From Cellulomonas avistercoris (GTDB lineage: Bacteria > Actinomycetota > Actinomycetes > Actinomycetales > Cellulomonadaceae): a DNA stretch of 64,000 bases. Each line of letters starts with the position of its first letter. The first letter of the stretch is position 1. The position numbers and the translations under genes are program-made. The stretch covers positions 62,001 through 126,000 of the forward strand of contig NZ_JACSQV010000008.1 of NCBI RefSeq assembly GCF_014836445.1, read 5' to 3'. Below, in pieces: positions 41,819 to 51,575 of the stretch. The notes under the pieces are model-generated. The model was not told the DNA's origin. It made no database searches and was given only the letters and a program-made list of their open reading frames with translations.

Positions 41819-43618
41819 TCAGGAGACCGTGACCTCCGTGACCTCGACACGGAACTGGCCCGCGGCGTTGGTCGGCAGCTCGGTGAAGTACAGGACGAGC
41901 GTCGACGTCTGCACCGGCTCGGCGAACGTGAGGACCGTCGACTGGCTCAGGGTGCCCGACGCGAGCAGCGGGCCGTCGGTCGGGGTGTCACCGCTCGTCG
42001 CGCGCACCTCGACGTTGCCGCCGGTGCCGTTGACGTTGAGGGTCACGCCCGAGACGGTGCTCTCCTCGGCGAACGTGAGCTCGAGGCCCATGCCCTCCTT
42101 CAGCCCGCCGAAGTCCGGCCGGTTGTAGGTGTAGGAGAACCAGAACGTGGAGGGGTCGCCGTCGATCGCGAGGTCGACGTTCTCCACCCGCTCGCCTGCG
42201 GCGTCGGTCGGGTCGAACGTCCGGATCGACGCGATCACCGGGGGCACGGCCGGCGGCTCCTCCTCGGCCGGCTCCTCCGCGACGGGCGGCGCGGCCTCCC
42301 CGGCGTCGGTGGGCTCCTGGCTCGCCGTCTGCTCCGTGGCCGGCTCCCGCTCCCCGACCGGGGAGGTGAAGAGCGACCGCGCGGCGAACACCAGGCCGAT
42401 GAGCACGGCGACACCGACGAGCACGAGGACCAGCGCGGTCGGGTCGAACCGGCGGCGGGCCTCCTCGTCCTCGACGAACGCGAACGGGTCGTCGGCGAAG
42501 CTGCCGCCGTCGTCCCACAGGTCCGTCTCCGGCTCGCGCGCGAGCGGCGGCAGCGCGGCGGGGCTCAGCGGCGTCGTAGGCGCCGCAGGGGCGCCCACCG
42601 GCAGCACCCCGGTGCGCTCCACGCGTCCGCCGGGGCCGCGCGTCGGCACGGCGGGCGGCGGCGTCCCGGGACGCGGCGTCCCCGCCGGCAGCTCGTCGAA
42701 CGCCGAGCGGACGGACTGCCGGGCGACGCGCACGGGTGCGGCAGGCCGCTCGGGCTCGTCCCCGGCCACGGCGGCAGCGGCACCCGCGGCAGCGGCAGCT
42801 GCGGCGACCGCGCCACCCTGACCGTCGGTGTCGTCCGCCGCACGACCGATCCGGATCTCACCCCAGGGCTCGAGCTCGTGCACGACGTCACCGGGGGAGT
42901 GCGGACCGTCCTCGTGCGGGCCGAGGGTCACGGAGCACAGGGTGTCGAGGTCGTTGGGGACGCCCGGGGCGATCTCACCCGGCGGCACGGGAGCACCGTC
43001 GAGCATCGGCGCCGCGGGCACGCTCGTCGTGCGGACGTCGTCGCGGCCTGCGGGCCAGCGACCCGTCAGGCCCGTGTACAGCAGCCGGACGAGGTCGACC
43101 GCGTCGGTGCGGCTCGTCGCCTGGGAGTCGGCCTGGGCGGTGCCCAGCAGCGCCGCGTCGATCGCGAGACCCGACACCAGCACGCGGCCGTCGGCCGACA
43201 CGTGGACCACCGAGGGACGCAGCGCCAGGTGGTGCACACCGCGGCGGCGTGCGACCTCGAGGGCGGCGGCAGCCTCCCCGACGACCGCCCGGGCCTGGTC
43301 GGCCGTCAGGGCGCCGCGCTCGACCAGCTGGGCGAGCGACGCGCCCGTGATCTGCTCGGACACCACGTACCCGACGCCCCCGTGCATGCCCACGTCGAGC
43401 ACGCGCACGAGGCGCGAGTCGGTGACGAGGGCGGCGCGCCGGGCCGCGTCGAGCGCCGGGGCGACGGCACCGGACTGCAGGACGCGCACGCGCACGGGAC
43501 GGTCGAGGATCTGGTCGGTGGCACGCCACACGGACACGTCGTCGAGGTCCGACGGCAACGGGTCGACGACCCGGTAGCGCCCGGCGAGCACCGTGCCCCG
43601 GCCGACCTCTTCCGTCAC
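41819..43618 (-). CDS. Membrane pseudokinase with extracytoplasmic discoidin-like domain, MurJ-associated
   Basis: 599 residues. The N-terminal kinase-like domain ([16 protein letters not shown]) has lost catalysis. The HRD position reads [10 protein letters not shown] and the DFG position [12 protein letters not shown] disordered linker leads to a membrane span ([17 protein letters not shown], about residue 390). The outer C-terminal beta domain contains [13 protein letters not shown] and resembles F5/8-type C (discoidin) folds. In Mycobacterium tuberculosis this pseudokinase and outer domain are fused to MviN/MurJ and recruit the FHA protein FhaA when phosphorylated by PknB. Here it is a separate gene 76 bp downstream of murJ. 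Confidence 0.9.
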   Translation of the reverse strand: MTEEVGRGTVLAGRYRVVDPLPSDLDDVSVWRATDQILDRPVRVRVLQSGAVAPALDAARRAALVTDSRLVRVLDVGMHGGVGYVVSEQITGASLAQLVERGALTADQARAVVGEAAAALEVARRRGVHHLALRPSVVHVSADGRVLVSGLAIDAALLGTAQADSQATSRTDAVDLVRLLYTGLTGRWPAGRDDVRTTSVPAAPMLDGAPVPPGEIAPGVPNDLDTLCSVTLGPHEDGPHSPGDVVHELEPWGEIRIGRAADDTDGQGGAVAAAAAAAGAAAAVAGDEPERPAAPVRVARQSVRSAFDELPAGTPRPGTPPPAVPTRGPGGRVERTGVLPVGAPAAPTTPLSPAALPPLAREPETDLWDDGGSFADDPFAFVEDEEARRRFDPTALVLVLVGVAVLIGLVFAARSLFTSPVGEREPATEQTASQEPTDAGEAAPPVAEEPAEEEPPAVPPVIASIRTFDPTDAAGERVENVDLAIDGDPSTFWFSYTYNRPDFGGLKEGMGLELTFAEESTVSGVTLNVNGTGGNVEVRATSGDTPTDGPLLASGTLSQSTVLTFAEPVQTSTLVLYFTELPTNAAGQFRVEVTEVTVS

Positions 43619-43694
43619 CGTGCCACCTCCGTACCCGCCCCCGACCGACGGACCTGCGATCGCAGGTCACGTGTGCATGCTAGACGTCCCGCGG

Positions 43695-45422
43695 TCAGCG
43701 CCGCCCCCGCAGCCGCCGCAGCACGGGCCCGAGCAGCTGGTCCAGCTCTCCCACGCGCAGCAGCCGCAGGCCCCCGAGGTACACCAGGGTCATCACCGTC
43801 CCGACGACCGCGCACTGCAGGAGCGCCCCCGCGACGCCGCCGGTGCCGTACGTCTGGAGCGCGAGCCGCGTCACGAGCCCCACGCCCGTCGCCGCCAGCG
43901 CCGCCAGCCCGGCGCGCGCGTGCGTGCGCAGGACGTGCGCGCCGTCCACCCGCCCGGCGAGCCGGCCCCGCAGCGTCCGCAGCGCGAGCACCGTGCCCAG
44001 GACGTACGACACGCTCATGGACAGCCCGGCACCGGCGACCCAGGAGCTGTTCGGCAGCACGGCCCGCCCGAGCAGCGTGCCCCCCACCACGACGGCCGCC
44101 ATGGCGACCTGCACGGGCACCATCGACCGGGCGTCCTCGTACGCGTAGTACACCCGCTGGCACATCGACCAGGCGCCGAACGCGGGCAGGCCGACGGCCA
44201 TCGCGACCAGGACCCCGGCGATCGCGTCGACCGATCCCTGCGGCTGCCCGGGCAGCAGGAGCCGCACGACCGGGCCGGCCAGCACGACGAGACCCGCACC
44301 GGCGAGCATCGTGAACAGGCCCACGACGCGCATGCCCGACGACAGGCTCCGCCGGACCCCGTCGACGTCGCCGTCGTGCGCCTGCGACGACAGGCGCGTG
44401 AACAGCGCGGTCGCGAGCGACACCGTGACCAGCGAGTGCGGCAGCATGAACAGCATGAACGCGTAGTCGTACGCGGCGTTGCCGGCGATCTCGCTGGTCG
44501 GGTCGCACTGCGCGCCCGGTGCGGCCGACGCGACGCGGGACACCACGACGTAGCCGAGCTGGCCGACGGCCAGGCCGACGAACGTCCACGTCGCGACCTT
44601 GCCCGCGCGGCCCAGGCCGGACCCGCGCAGACCCCACCGCCACCGGTACCGGACGCCCGCGCGGCGCAGGAACGGCACGAGGACGAGCGCCTGGCTGGCG
44701 ACGCCGACGGTCGCGGCGCCGGCGAACAGCGCGATCTGGCCGCCGGTCCACGCCTCGGCGGAGCGGACCTGGCCGGACAGCGCGATGAACAGCCCGAACC
44801 CGGCGATGGACACGATGTTGTTGACGACGGGCGCCCACATGTACGGCCCGAACGAGCCGCGCGCGTTCAGCACCTGGCCGAGCAGCGCGTACGCGCCGTA
44901 GAAGAACAGCTGCGGGATGCACCAGTACGCGAACGTCGTCGCGAGCGCGATCTGCGCGTCGCTGCACGGGTCGGCGTACACGCGCACGAGCAGCGGCGCG
45001 GCCAGCGTCAGGACCACCGTGGCGCCGGCCAGCAGGGCGAAGCCGAAGCTCAGCAGGCGGTCGACGTACTCCTGGCCCGAGTGCTGCTTGTAGGCGCGCA
45101 CGACCTGCGGCACGAGCACCGCGTTGAGCACGCCCCCGGCGAGCAGCATGTACAGGACGTTGGGCAGCTTGTTGGCCACGGAGAACGCGTCCGCCGCCTG
45201 GCCGGTGCCGCCGATCGCGGCGGCGAGCACCATGGCGCGCAGGAACCCCAGGACGCGCGACACGGCCGTGCCGCTCGCCATGAGCGCGGCGCCCCGCCGC
45301 ACGCCGTCGCGCGGTGCGGGACGGTCGCCTGCGCCGCTCTCGTCGCCCAGCGGCTCGACGGGGTCGCCCGGGCCTCCCGGCACGTCCTGCGGGTCTCCCG
45401 GCGGCGCGGAGCTCCCGCTCAC
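43695..45422 (-). CDS. murJ: Lipid II flippase MurJ
   Basis: 575 residues with about 14 hydrophobic helices. The MurJ start ASGTAVSRVLGFLRAMVLAA is present, with Arg in transmembrane segment 1, and ANKLPNVLYMLLAGGVLNAV follows. It moves lipid II across the membrane for peptidoglycan synthesis. The GTG at 45422 overlaps the DUF6049 stop (GTGA); the longer open frame upstream is a shadow of that gene. A roughly 40-residue Pro/Gly-rich cytoplasmic lead precedes TM1. Confidence 0.96.
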   Translation of the reverse strand: MSGSSAPPGDPQDVPGGPGDPVEPLGDESGAGDRPAPRDGVRRGAALMASGTAVSRVLGFLRAMVLAAAIGGTGQAADAFSVANKLPNVLYMLLAGGVLNAVLVPQVVRAYKQHSGQEYVDRLLSFGFALLAGATVVLTLAAPLLVRVYADPCSDAQIALATTFAYWCIPQLFFYGAYALLGQVLNARGSFGPYMWAPVVNNIVSIAGFGLFIALSGQVRSAEAWTGGQIALFAGAATVGVASQALVLVPFLRRAGVRYRWRWGLRGSGLGRAGKVATWTFVGLAVGQLGYVVVSRVASAAPGAQCDPTSEIAGNAAYDYAFMLFMLPHSLVTVSLATALFTRLSSQAHDGDVDGVRRSLSSGMRVVGLFTMLAGAGLVVLAGPVVRLLLPGQPQGSVDAIAGVLVAMAVGLPAFGAWSMCQRVYYAYEDARSMVPVQVAMAAVVVGGTLLGRAVLPNSSWVAGAGLSMSVSYVLGTVLALRTLRGRLAGRVDGAHVLRTHARAGLAALAATGVGLVTRLALQTYGTGGVAGALLQCAVVGTVMTLVYLGGLRLLRVGELDQLLGPVLRRLRGRR

Positions 45423-47602
45423 GCGTCGTCCCCCTCGGGGGTCCCGCCGAGGACCGGCAGGGGCCGCGTCCCGGCGTCGTCGTGCACGAGCCGTGCGCCG
45501 CGCCGTGCGCTCTGGCCGCGTCGCACCGTGCGCCCGACGCCCAGGACGAGGCCCACGGCCAGGAGCACGCCCACGACGGCCGTGCCGACGGACTCGATGG
45601 TCGGGGACGCGCGCACGACGAAGGTGACCGGCTCGGCGAGCGGGGTGCCGTCCGCGCTGGTCAGGACCGCCTCGACGACGACCTCGCAGTTGGCGATCGC
45701 GTGCACCGCGACGGGCACGACCTCCTCGCCGTCCGCGGGCACGACGACGGTCTCGCTCGGCTCGGTCCGCAGGCACGCCTTGCGCGGCTTGGTCTGCACG
45801 CGCACCGCCGCGTCGGCGGGCAGGTCGTTGCGGACCGAGAAGCGGACGGTGTTGTTGGCGCTGACGAGGTACTGCGCGCTCGTGCGGGCCAGGGTCAGGC
45901 CGACGCGACGGGCGTCGACGGCCTCGACCACGGCGTCGACCAGCCCGGCACGGACCGTGGGCTCCTCGCGCCACGCCGTCGCCAGGGGCGCGAGCACCGC
46001 GGCGTCGACGCCCGCGAGCAGCGGTCCGGCGTCCTCGGTGACGGTCGCGAAGGCCACGGTCGCGTCGCGCGCGGCCACGAGCCGGTCCACCTGCGCCGGG
46101 GCGAGCGCGGCGGGGACGTCGACGGTCGCGGGCGGTGCGTCGGCCTCGTCGGTCGCGCCGCGTGCGCCCAGCAGCGCCGTGAGGGGAGCGGTGCGCGACC
46201 ACGGCGCACCCTGCACGGCCGCCAGGACGGCCTCGACGAGCTCGGCGTCGGGGTCGGCGTCGCGCGGCAGGGCGATCAGGACGTGCTGCAGCCCCTGGTC
46301 CGAGCTGCGTGCGAGCACCGACAGCTCGGCCAGGACGCGCTGCACGACGGTCGCGTCGGTGGGGTCCGGCACGAGCTCGGCGGGGTCGGCGAGCAGCGTC
46401 GTGAGGGTCGCGTCGGGCACGAGCCCCGCGATCGTGCCGGCGCTCGACGTGAGCTCGCTGCGCGCCCCGGCGGCCTCGACGTCCTCGGGCAGGTCGTCGG
46501 GCGACAGGACCAGCACCGACGCGCCGGACTGCGCGGCGAGGTCGATCGTGGACTGGTCGGTCACCGGCCCCGGCGCCCACAGGACGTCGGTGCGGGCGGA
46601 CAGCGGCCGCCCGCCGTCGACGGCCGTGGTGACGGCGGTCGCGGACGTCTGGACGGCCACGTCGAGCAGGCCGGGGGCGGCGGCGTGCGCCAGCGCGGTG
46701 AGGTCGGGGTCCGACCAGGGCAGCGCGACGACGTCACGGCCGACGGCGACCGCGGCGAGGTCGCCCGCCCAGGCGGCCGTCGCGTCGGTGCCGGCACGGG
46801 CGCTCGCGAGGACCGCGGGGTCGACCATGAGCGCCACGTCGGGGCTCGTGCGTGCGATCGCGAGCATCGAGTCGAGCCGCCCCCCGGGCTGCACGAGCTC
46901 GCCCAGCGTCGGCCCGGGCGCGGTCACGTCGAGGTCTGCGGGCACGGCGGCGGGCCCGACGACGGGCGCCAGGACGGAGACCCGCGCCTGCGGCACGTCG
47001 TCGCTCTCGGTGGCCCACAGCACGAACGAGCGCTGCAGCCCGACGCGCTGACCGCCCGCGACCGCCTGGACCGCCAGCCCGCGGGCACCCCACGTGTCGG
47101 GCCGGTCGAGCAGCCCGATGCTGTCCGCCGGGGCCGTCACCGTGACGTCGACGGAGGCGCCGGGCGCCAGCGCCGCCTCGGTGGTCGCCTGCGCGACGCG
47201 GTTGCCGACGCGCTGCCCCGTGACGGGCTCGTCGAGCCACACCTGGAGGTCGGCCCGGCTGCCGGGGCGGATCCGTTCGAGGTGGACGAGGACGCGCGGG
47301 TCGACGACCTCCTCGGCGGAGGTGTTGGTGAGCCGCGCGGTGACGACGAGGTCCTCCCCGGGCCGCAGCACCGCGGGGCTCACCTCGGTGATCTGGACGC
47401 GCACGGGCAGCGCGTCGTCCCGCGTCGGGGCCGGTGCCGGTGTCGTGAGGCTCGACGGCGCGGGCGCGGCGGACGCCGCCGGTGCGACGAGCGCGCCGAG
47501 CCCGAGCAGCGTCACGAGCGCGGCGAGCAGGACGCTGCTCGCGGCCCGGCGCGGGCTCACGGACCGGCGCGGCGTGACCGGACCGCGGACGCGTGCGCCC
47601 AT
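45419..47602 (-). CDS. DUF6049 family exported membrane-anchored protein
   Basis: 727 residues, starting ATG 47602 and overlapping the NUDIX stop. A signal peptide (SSVLLAALVTLLGLGALVAP) is followed by a beta-rich outer region (VQITEVSPAVLRPGEDLVV, an Ig-like start). A central alpha/beta region and a second beta domain follow, then a C-terminal membrane span (VGTAVVGVLLAVGLVLGVGR) and a short basic tail. This layout and its place between NUDIX and murJ match the conserved actinobacterial DUF6049 protein (like Rv3909). Function is unknown, presumably cell-wall linked to MurJ. Confidence 0.88.
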   Translation of the reverse strand: MGARVRGPVTPRRSVSPRRAASSVLLAALVTLLGLGALVAPAASAAPAPSSLTTPAPAPTRDDALPVRVQITEVSPAVLRPGEDLVVTARLTNTSAEEVVDPRVLVHLERIRPGSRADLQVWLDEPVTGQRVGNRVAQATTEAALAPGASVDVTVTAPADSIGLLDRPDTWGARGLAVQAVAGGQRVGLQRSFVLWATESDDVPQARVSVLAPVVGPAAVPADLDVTAPGPTLGELVQPGGRLDSMLAIARTSPDVALMVDPAVLASARAGTDATAAWAGDLAAVAVGRDVVALPWSDPDLTALAHAAAPGLLDVAVQTSATAVTTAVDGGRPLSARTDVLWAPGPVTDQSTIDLAAQSGASVLVLSPDDLPEDVEAAGARSELTSSAGTIAGLVPDATLTTLLADPAELVPDPTDATVVQRVLAELSVLARSSDQGLQHVLIALPRDADPDAELVEAVLAAVQGAPWSRTAPLTALLGARGATDEADAPPATVDVPAALAPAQVDRLVAARDATVAFATVTEDAGPLLAGVDAAVLAPLATAWREEPTVRAGLVDAVVEAVDARRVGLTLARTSAQYLVSANNTVRFSVRNDLPADAAVRVQTKPRKACLRTEPSETVVVPADGEEVVPVAVHAIANCEVVVEAVLTSADGTPLAEPVTFVVRASPTIESVGTAVVGVLLAVGLVLGVGRTVRRGQSARRGARLVHDDAGTRPLPVLGGTPEGDDA

Positions 47603-48150
47603 CAGTCGTCGAGGACCCCGAGCGCCATCCCGGCCAGGCGACGCTCGTTGGGGTAGGCCAGGCGGTCGGGCAGGTCGACGACCCGCACCCACTCGACCTC
47701 CTCGGCCTCACGGTCGGGGTCGTTCTCCACGGTCAGGTCGCCGTGCAGCGCGCCGAGCAGGAAGTGGTGCACGACCTTGTGCACGCGGTGCTCGTCACCC
47801 GAGAACCAGTAGTCGATGACGCCCAGACGTCGCAGGACCTGCCCGGTGATGCCGGTCTCCTCCGCGATCTCGCGGACGGCGGCCTCCTCGGGCGTCTCGT
47901 CGCCCTCGAGGTGCCCCTTGGGCAGGCACCACTCGAGGCGTCCGGCACGGTTGCGGCGGGCGATGACGGCGGCGGCGTAGTGACCGTCCTGACGCGCGAC
48001 GACGAGCCCGCCCGCCGACGTCTCGTCCACCACCGGCAGCGCCACGGCGTGCGTGCGGGCGTGGGCACGCGTGGGGTCGATCCGCAGGGGGTGCCCACCC
48101 GGCGGTGCCGGCACGCGCCCGGGACCGGACGGAACGGCAGCGGTGGACAT
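47602..48150 (-). CDS. NUDIX hydrolase
   Basis: About 182 residues from ATG 48150 (STAAVPSGPGR); ATG 48174 would add eight residues. The Nudix box is complete: GHLEGDETPEEAAVREI followed by AEETGI. It hydrolyses nucleoside diphosphate-X compounds, such as oxidised nucleotides or diadenosine polyphosphates; the specificity cannot be read. TACAGT on the minus strand (48157-48162) lies 6 nt before ATG 48150, which would give a leaderless mRNA. First gene of the NUDIX-DUF6049-murJ-pseudokinase unit. Confidence 0.92.
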   Translation of the reverse strand: MSTAAVPSGPGRVPAPPGGHPLRIDPTRAHARTHAVALPVVDETSAGGLVVARQDGHYAAAVIARRNRAGRLEWCLPKGHLEGDETPEEAAVREIAEETGITGQVLRRLGVIDYWFSGDEHRVHKVVHHFLLGALHGDLTVENDPDREAEEVEWVRVVDLPDRLAYPNERRLAGMALGVLDD

Positions 48151-48292
48151 GCCGACACTGTAACGACTAGTCATGGATGGTTCCGTGCGAGCGTCCCCGC
48201 CACGTCACGTCCTGGCCACGAACGGGTCATCCGCGCGTCAGCACGGCGCCACGACGCGACGGCACGGGTGCGACCTCTGGCACGCTTGTCCG

Positions 48293-49834
48293 GTGCCCGA
48301 CCTGCCTGCAGAACCGACCGACGCCACGACCGACCAGCCCGTCGGGCCGCCCGTCGACGGGCCCGACCCGGCGGCCGTGCAGCAGCTGCGCCGCCGCGCC
48401 CTGGAGTCCCTCGCGGTCATGGCGCCCGACGCGATCGACCTGGGTCAGCGCTTCCGCGCGGCGGGGTACGACCTCGCGCTCGTCGGCGGGCCCGTGCGCG
48501 ACGCGTTCCTGGGGCGGGCGAGCAACGACCTGGACCTGACGACGCCCGCGACCCCGGACGAGGCCGAGCCGCTCATCGCCGCGTGGGGCGACGCGCACTG
48601 GGACATCGGGCGCGAGTTCGGCACGGTCGGCGCCCGCCGGTTCGCCGGCCGCCGCGGGCCCGGCTCGCAGGACGTCGTCGTCGAGGTGACGACGTACCGC
48701 ACCGACGCGTACGACCCGACGTCCCGCAAGCCGCTCGTGGAGTTCGGCGACACCCTCGAGGGCGACCTGTCGCGCCGTGACTTCACGGTCAACGCGATGG
48801 CGGTGCGCGTGCCGGACCTGGTGTTCGTCGACCCGTTCGACGGCCTCGCGGACCTCGCGGCGGGCGTCCTGCGCACGCCCATCGACCCGCGCCGGTCGTT
48901 CGACGACGACCCGTTGCGGATGATGCGGGCCGCGCGGTTCGTCGCGCAGCTGGGGTTCCGGCTCGACGACGACGCCCGCGCGGCCATCGTCGACATGGCC
49001 CCGCGCATCGAGATCGTGTCCGCGGAGCGCGTCCGCGACGAGCTGACGAAGCTGCTGCTCGCGCCCCACCCGCGCGCGGGGCTCGAGGTGCTGGTCGAGA
49101 CCGGCCTGGCCGACCACGTCCTGCCGGAGCTGCCGGCCCTGCGCCTGGAGATCGACGAGCACCACCGCCACAAGGACGTCTACCAGCACACGCTGATGGT
49201 CCTGGAGAAGGCGATCGCGCTGGAGACCGGGCCGGACGGCGCGGTGCCCGGCCCCGACCTGGTGCTGCGCCTGGCGGCGCTGCTGCACGACATCGGCAAG
49301 CCCCGCACGCGACGGTTCGAGGAGGGCGGCGGCGTCAGCTTCCACCACCACGAGGTCGTCGGCGCCAAGCTCGCGTCGAAGCGGCTCAAGGCCCTGCGCT
49401 TCGACAAGCAGACGGTGAACGACGTCGCGCGCCTCACCGAGCTGCACCTGCGGTTCCACGGCTACGGCGAGGGGGAGTGGACCGACTCCGCGGTGCGCCG
49501 CTACGTCACCGACGCCGGACCGCTGCTCGAGCGCCTGCACCGCCTGACGCGCTCCGACTCCACGACCCGCAACCAGCGCAAGGCCGCCCGGCTCAAGGCC
49601 GCGTACGACGACCTCGAGCAGCGCATCGCGACGCTGCGCGAGGCCGAGGAGCTCGCGTCGATCCGGCCCGACCTCGACGGCACGCAGATCATGGAGATCC
49701 TGGGCATCCGGCCCGGGCGTGACGTCGGCGAGGCGTACCGGTACCTGCTGGAGCAGCGGATGGAGCACGGGCCGCTGGGCGAGGAGCGCGCGCGCGAGGT
49801 GCTGCTGGAGTGGTGGGCGGCGCGCGGGGCCTGA
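48293..49834 (+). CDS. pcnA: CCA-adding/poly(A) polymerase-family tRNA nucleotidyltransferase
   Basis: 513 residues. The class II nucleotidyltransferase head has LALVGGPVRDAFLG and the catalytic DLDLTT (DxD). RRDFTVNAMA, the neck DDPLRMMRAARFVAQ and the template motif region follow. A C-terminal HD domain contains LLHDIGKP, HHHEVVGAKLA. It adds or repairs the CCA end of tRNAs; neither tRNA in this window encodes CCA. The start is GTG 48293 (PDLPAEPTDAT). The spacing of a CACGCT element just before it allows a leaderless message. Divergent from the NUDIX-murJ unit, as in mycobacteria. Confidence 0.95.
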   Translation: MPDLPAEPTDATTDQPVGPPVDGPDPAAVQQLRRRALESLAVMAPDAIDLGQRFRAAGYDLALVGGPVRDAFLGRASNDLDLTTPATPDEAEPLIAAWGDAHWDIGREFGTVGARRFAGRRGPGSQDVVVEVTTYRTDAYDPTSRKPLVEFGDTLEGDLSRRDFTVNAMAVRVPDLVFVDPFDGLADLAAGVLRTPIDPRRSFDDDPLRMMRAARFVAQLGFRLDDDARAAIVDMAPRIEIVSAERVRDELTKLLLAPHPRAGLEVLVETGLADHVLPELPALRLEIDEHHRHKDVYQHTLMVLEKAIALETGPDGAVPGPDLVLRLAALLHDIGKPRTRRFEEGGGVSFHHHEVVGAKLASKRLKALRFDKQTVNDVARLTELHLRFHGYGEGEWTDSAVRRYVTDAGPLLERLHRLTRSDSTTRNQRKAARLKAAYDDLEQRIATLREAEELASIRPDLDGTQIMEILGIRPGRDVGEAYRYLLEQRMEHGPLGEERAREVLLEWWAARGA

Positions 49835-49838
49835 CGCC

Positions 49839-51575
49839 TCAGTCGACCCGCACCACCAGCAGGCACACGTCGTCCTCCTGGTGCTCGTCGACCAGGGCGG
49901 CGGTGAGCGCGTCGCACACCTGCGTCGCGCTCGCGTCGTCCGGCACACCCGCGAGGGCGTCGGACAGCGCCGCGATGCCCTCGCGCAGGCCGCGGTCGCG
50001 CCGTTCGACCAGACCGTCGGAGTACAGGACGAGGACGGCGCCGTGCGGCACGTCGGCGGACGCCTCCGGGACGGTCCCCGGCCGCACGGGCGGCAGTCCC
50101 ACGGGGGTGCTGCGGGCACCGTCGAGGCCGTGGACCTCGCCCCCGGGCAGCCGCACCAGGCCCGGGGGGTGCCCTGCGCTGGCCCACGTCAGGTGCGCGC
50201 CCGCCGCGGTGCGCTCCCAGCGGACCAGCACGCACGTGGCGACGTCCGCGACGTCCAGCGCGCGCACGAGCCCGTCGAGCCGCTCGAGCGCCTCGCCCGG
50301 CCGGTCACCGCGCCACACCGACGCGCGCAGCAGCGACCGGAGCTGACCCATCGACGCCGCGGCCCGCAGGTCGTGGCCGACGACGTCACCGACGGCGAGG
50401 CTCACCGCGCCGTCGGGCAGCACGAACGCGTCGAACCAGTCGCCGCCGACCTCGGCGCGCCGCCCGGACGGCAGGTACGACGCGGCCACGTCCAGGCCGC
50501 CGACGTCGCCGAGCACCGGCAGCAGGCTGTGCTGCAGCGTCAGGGCCGCGTCCCGCTCCGCCAGGTACAGGCGCACGTTCTCCAGCAGCACGCCCGCCCG
50601 GCGGCCCAGGTGCGCGGCGGTCACGACGATCTCGCGGTCGAAGCCGTCGTGGTCGCGGTGCACGAGGCACAGCACGCCCAGGACGCGGTCGCGGCCCGTG
50701 AGCGGCACGAGCAGGGCGCTGCCCAGCCCGAGCGTCTGCAGCAGGCGCAGCTCGGCCGGCGTCGTGCGGGCCGGCAGCGAGTCGACGTCCACGGCCATCG
50801 GCATGGGGACGTGGTTGGCGCCCGCCGCGAGCGTCGCGGCGACGCGCGGCGAGCTGGTCAGCCACATCGTGCCCTGGGTCCCCAGCGCGTGCGCGACGGC
50901 CCTGTGCTCGGGGTCCGACGTCACGACGTGCAGCCGCTCGACGTGCCCGGTCTCCGACATCATCGCGACGAACCCCCACGTCGCGAGCCGCGGCACCACC
51001 AGGTCCGCCAGCGCGTCGACCGCGTCGCCGTACTCCAGGTGCCGCGACAGCTCCTCGCCCACGCGGGCGAGCAGCTCGAGCCGGTCCGCGGTGCGGTGCA
51101 TGAGCGAGAGCTCGAGCGTGCGGGCGGCCTCGCCGTCGGCCTCCGCCGTGACGTCGACCTGCACCCCGACACGGTGCGTGACCTGCCCGGTCTCGTCGCG
51201 CAGCTGGGTGATCGCGAGCTGGTTCCAGAACGGCGAGCCGTCCTTGCGGACGTTGAGCAGCAGCTCCTGCACGTCGTCCCCGCGCTCGAGGGCGGCCCGC
51301 AGCCGGTGCACGACGTCCCGGTCGGTGTCCTCGCACTGCAGGAATCGGCAGTTGCGGCCGCGGACCTCCTCGGCCGTGTACCCCGTCAGTGACGTGAACG
51401 CCCGGTTGGCCCACACCACGGGGTCGCCCGGCTGCCGCGGGTCGGACACCGTCATGGCCAGCGGGCCGGCCTCGAGGATCGCGCGCGCGAGCTGCTCGGT
51501 GAGCAGCTCGTCGGGCAGCGGCGTGTCACCCCCGACGGCGTGGCGGGCGTCGTCGGGCCGGATCGTCTCCGTCAT
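49839..51575 (-). CDS. LOV-GAF-PP2C (SpoIIE-type) phosphatase, putative blue-light sensor
   Basis: 578 residues. The N-terminal PAS domain (about 35-150) is a LOV domain. It has the flavin motif GRNCRFLQ with adduct Cys76, NRAFTSLTGYTAEE before it, RKDGSPFWNQLAI after it, and the signalling Gln in VGVQVDVT. A GAF domain follows (about 165-330), then a PPM/SpoIIE phosphatase with VGGDWFDAFVL, AVGDVVGHD, TWASAGHPP and LVLYSDGLVERRD. By family logic, light-driven adduct formation would change dephosphorylation of an anti-anti-sigma factor. ATG 51575 overlaps the MFS stop. The target is not visible nearby. Confidence 0.92.
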   Translation of the reverse strand: MTETIRPDDARHAVGGDTPLPDELLTEQLARAILEAGPLAMTVSDPRQPGDPVVWANRAFTSLTGYTAEEVRGRNCRFLQCEDTDRDVVHRLRAALERGDDVQELLLNVRKDGSPFWNQLAITQLRDETGQVTHRVGVQVDVTAEADGEAARTLELSLMHRTADRLELLARVGEELSRHLEYGDAVDALADLVVPRLATWGFVAMMSETGHVERLHVVTSDPEHRAVAHALGTQGTMWLTSSPRVAATLAAGANHVPMPMAVDVDSLPARTTPAELRLLQTLGLGSALLVPLTGRDRVLGVLCLVHRDHDGFDREIVVTAAHLGRRAGVLLENVRLYLAERDAALTLQHSLLPVLGDVGGLDVAASYLPSGRRAEVGGDWFDAFVLPDGAVSLAVGDVVGHDLRAAASMGQLRSLLRASVWRGDRPGEALERLDGLVRALDVADVATCVLVRWERTAAGAHLTWASAGHPPGLVRLPGGEVHGLDGARSTPVGLPPVRPGTVPEASADVPHGAVLVLYSDGLVERRDRGLREGIAALSDALAGVPDDASATQVCDALTAALVDEHQEDDVCLLVVRVD

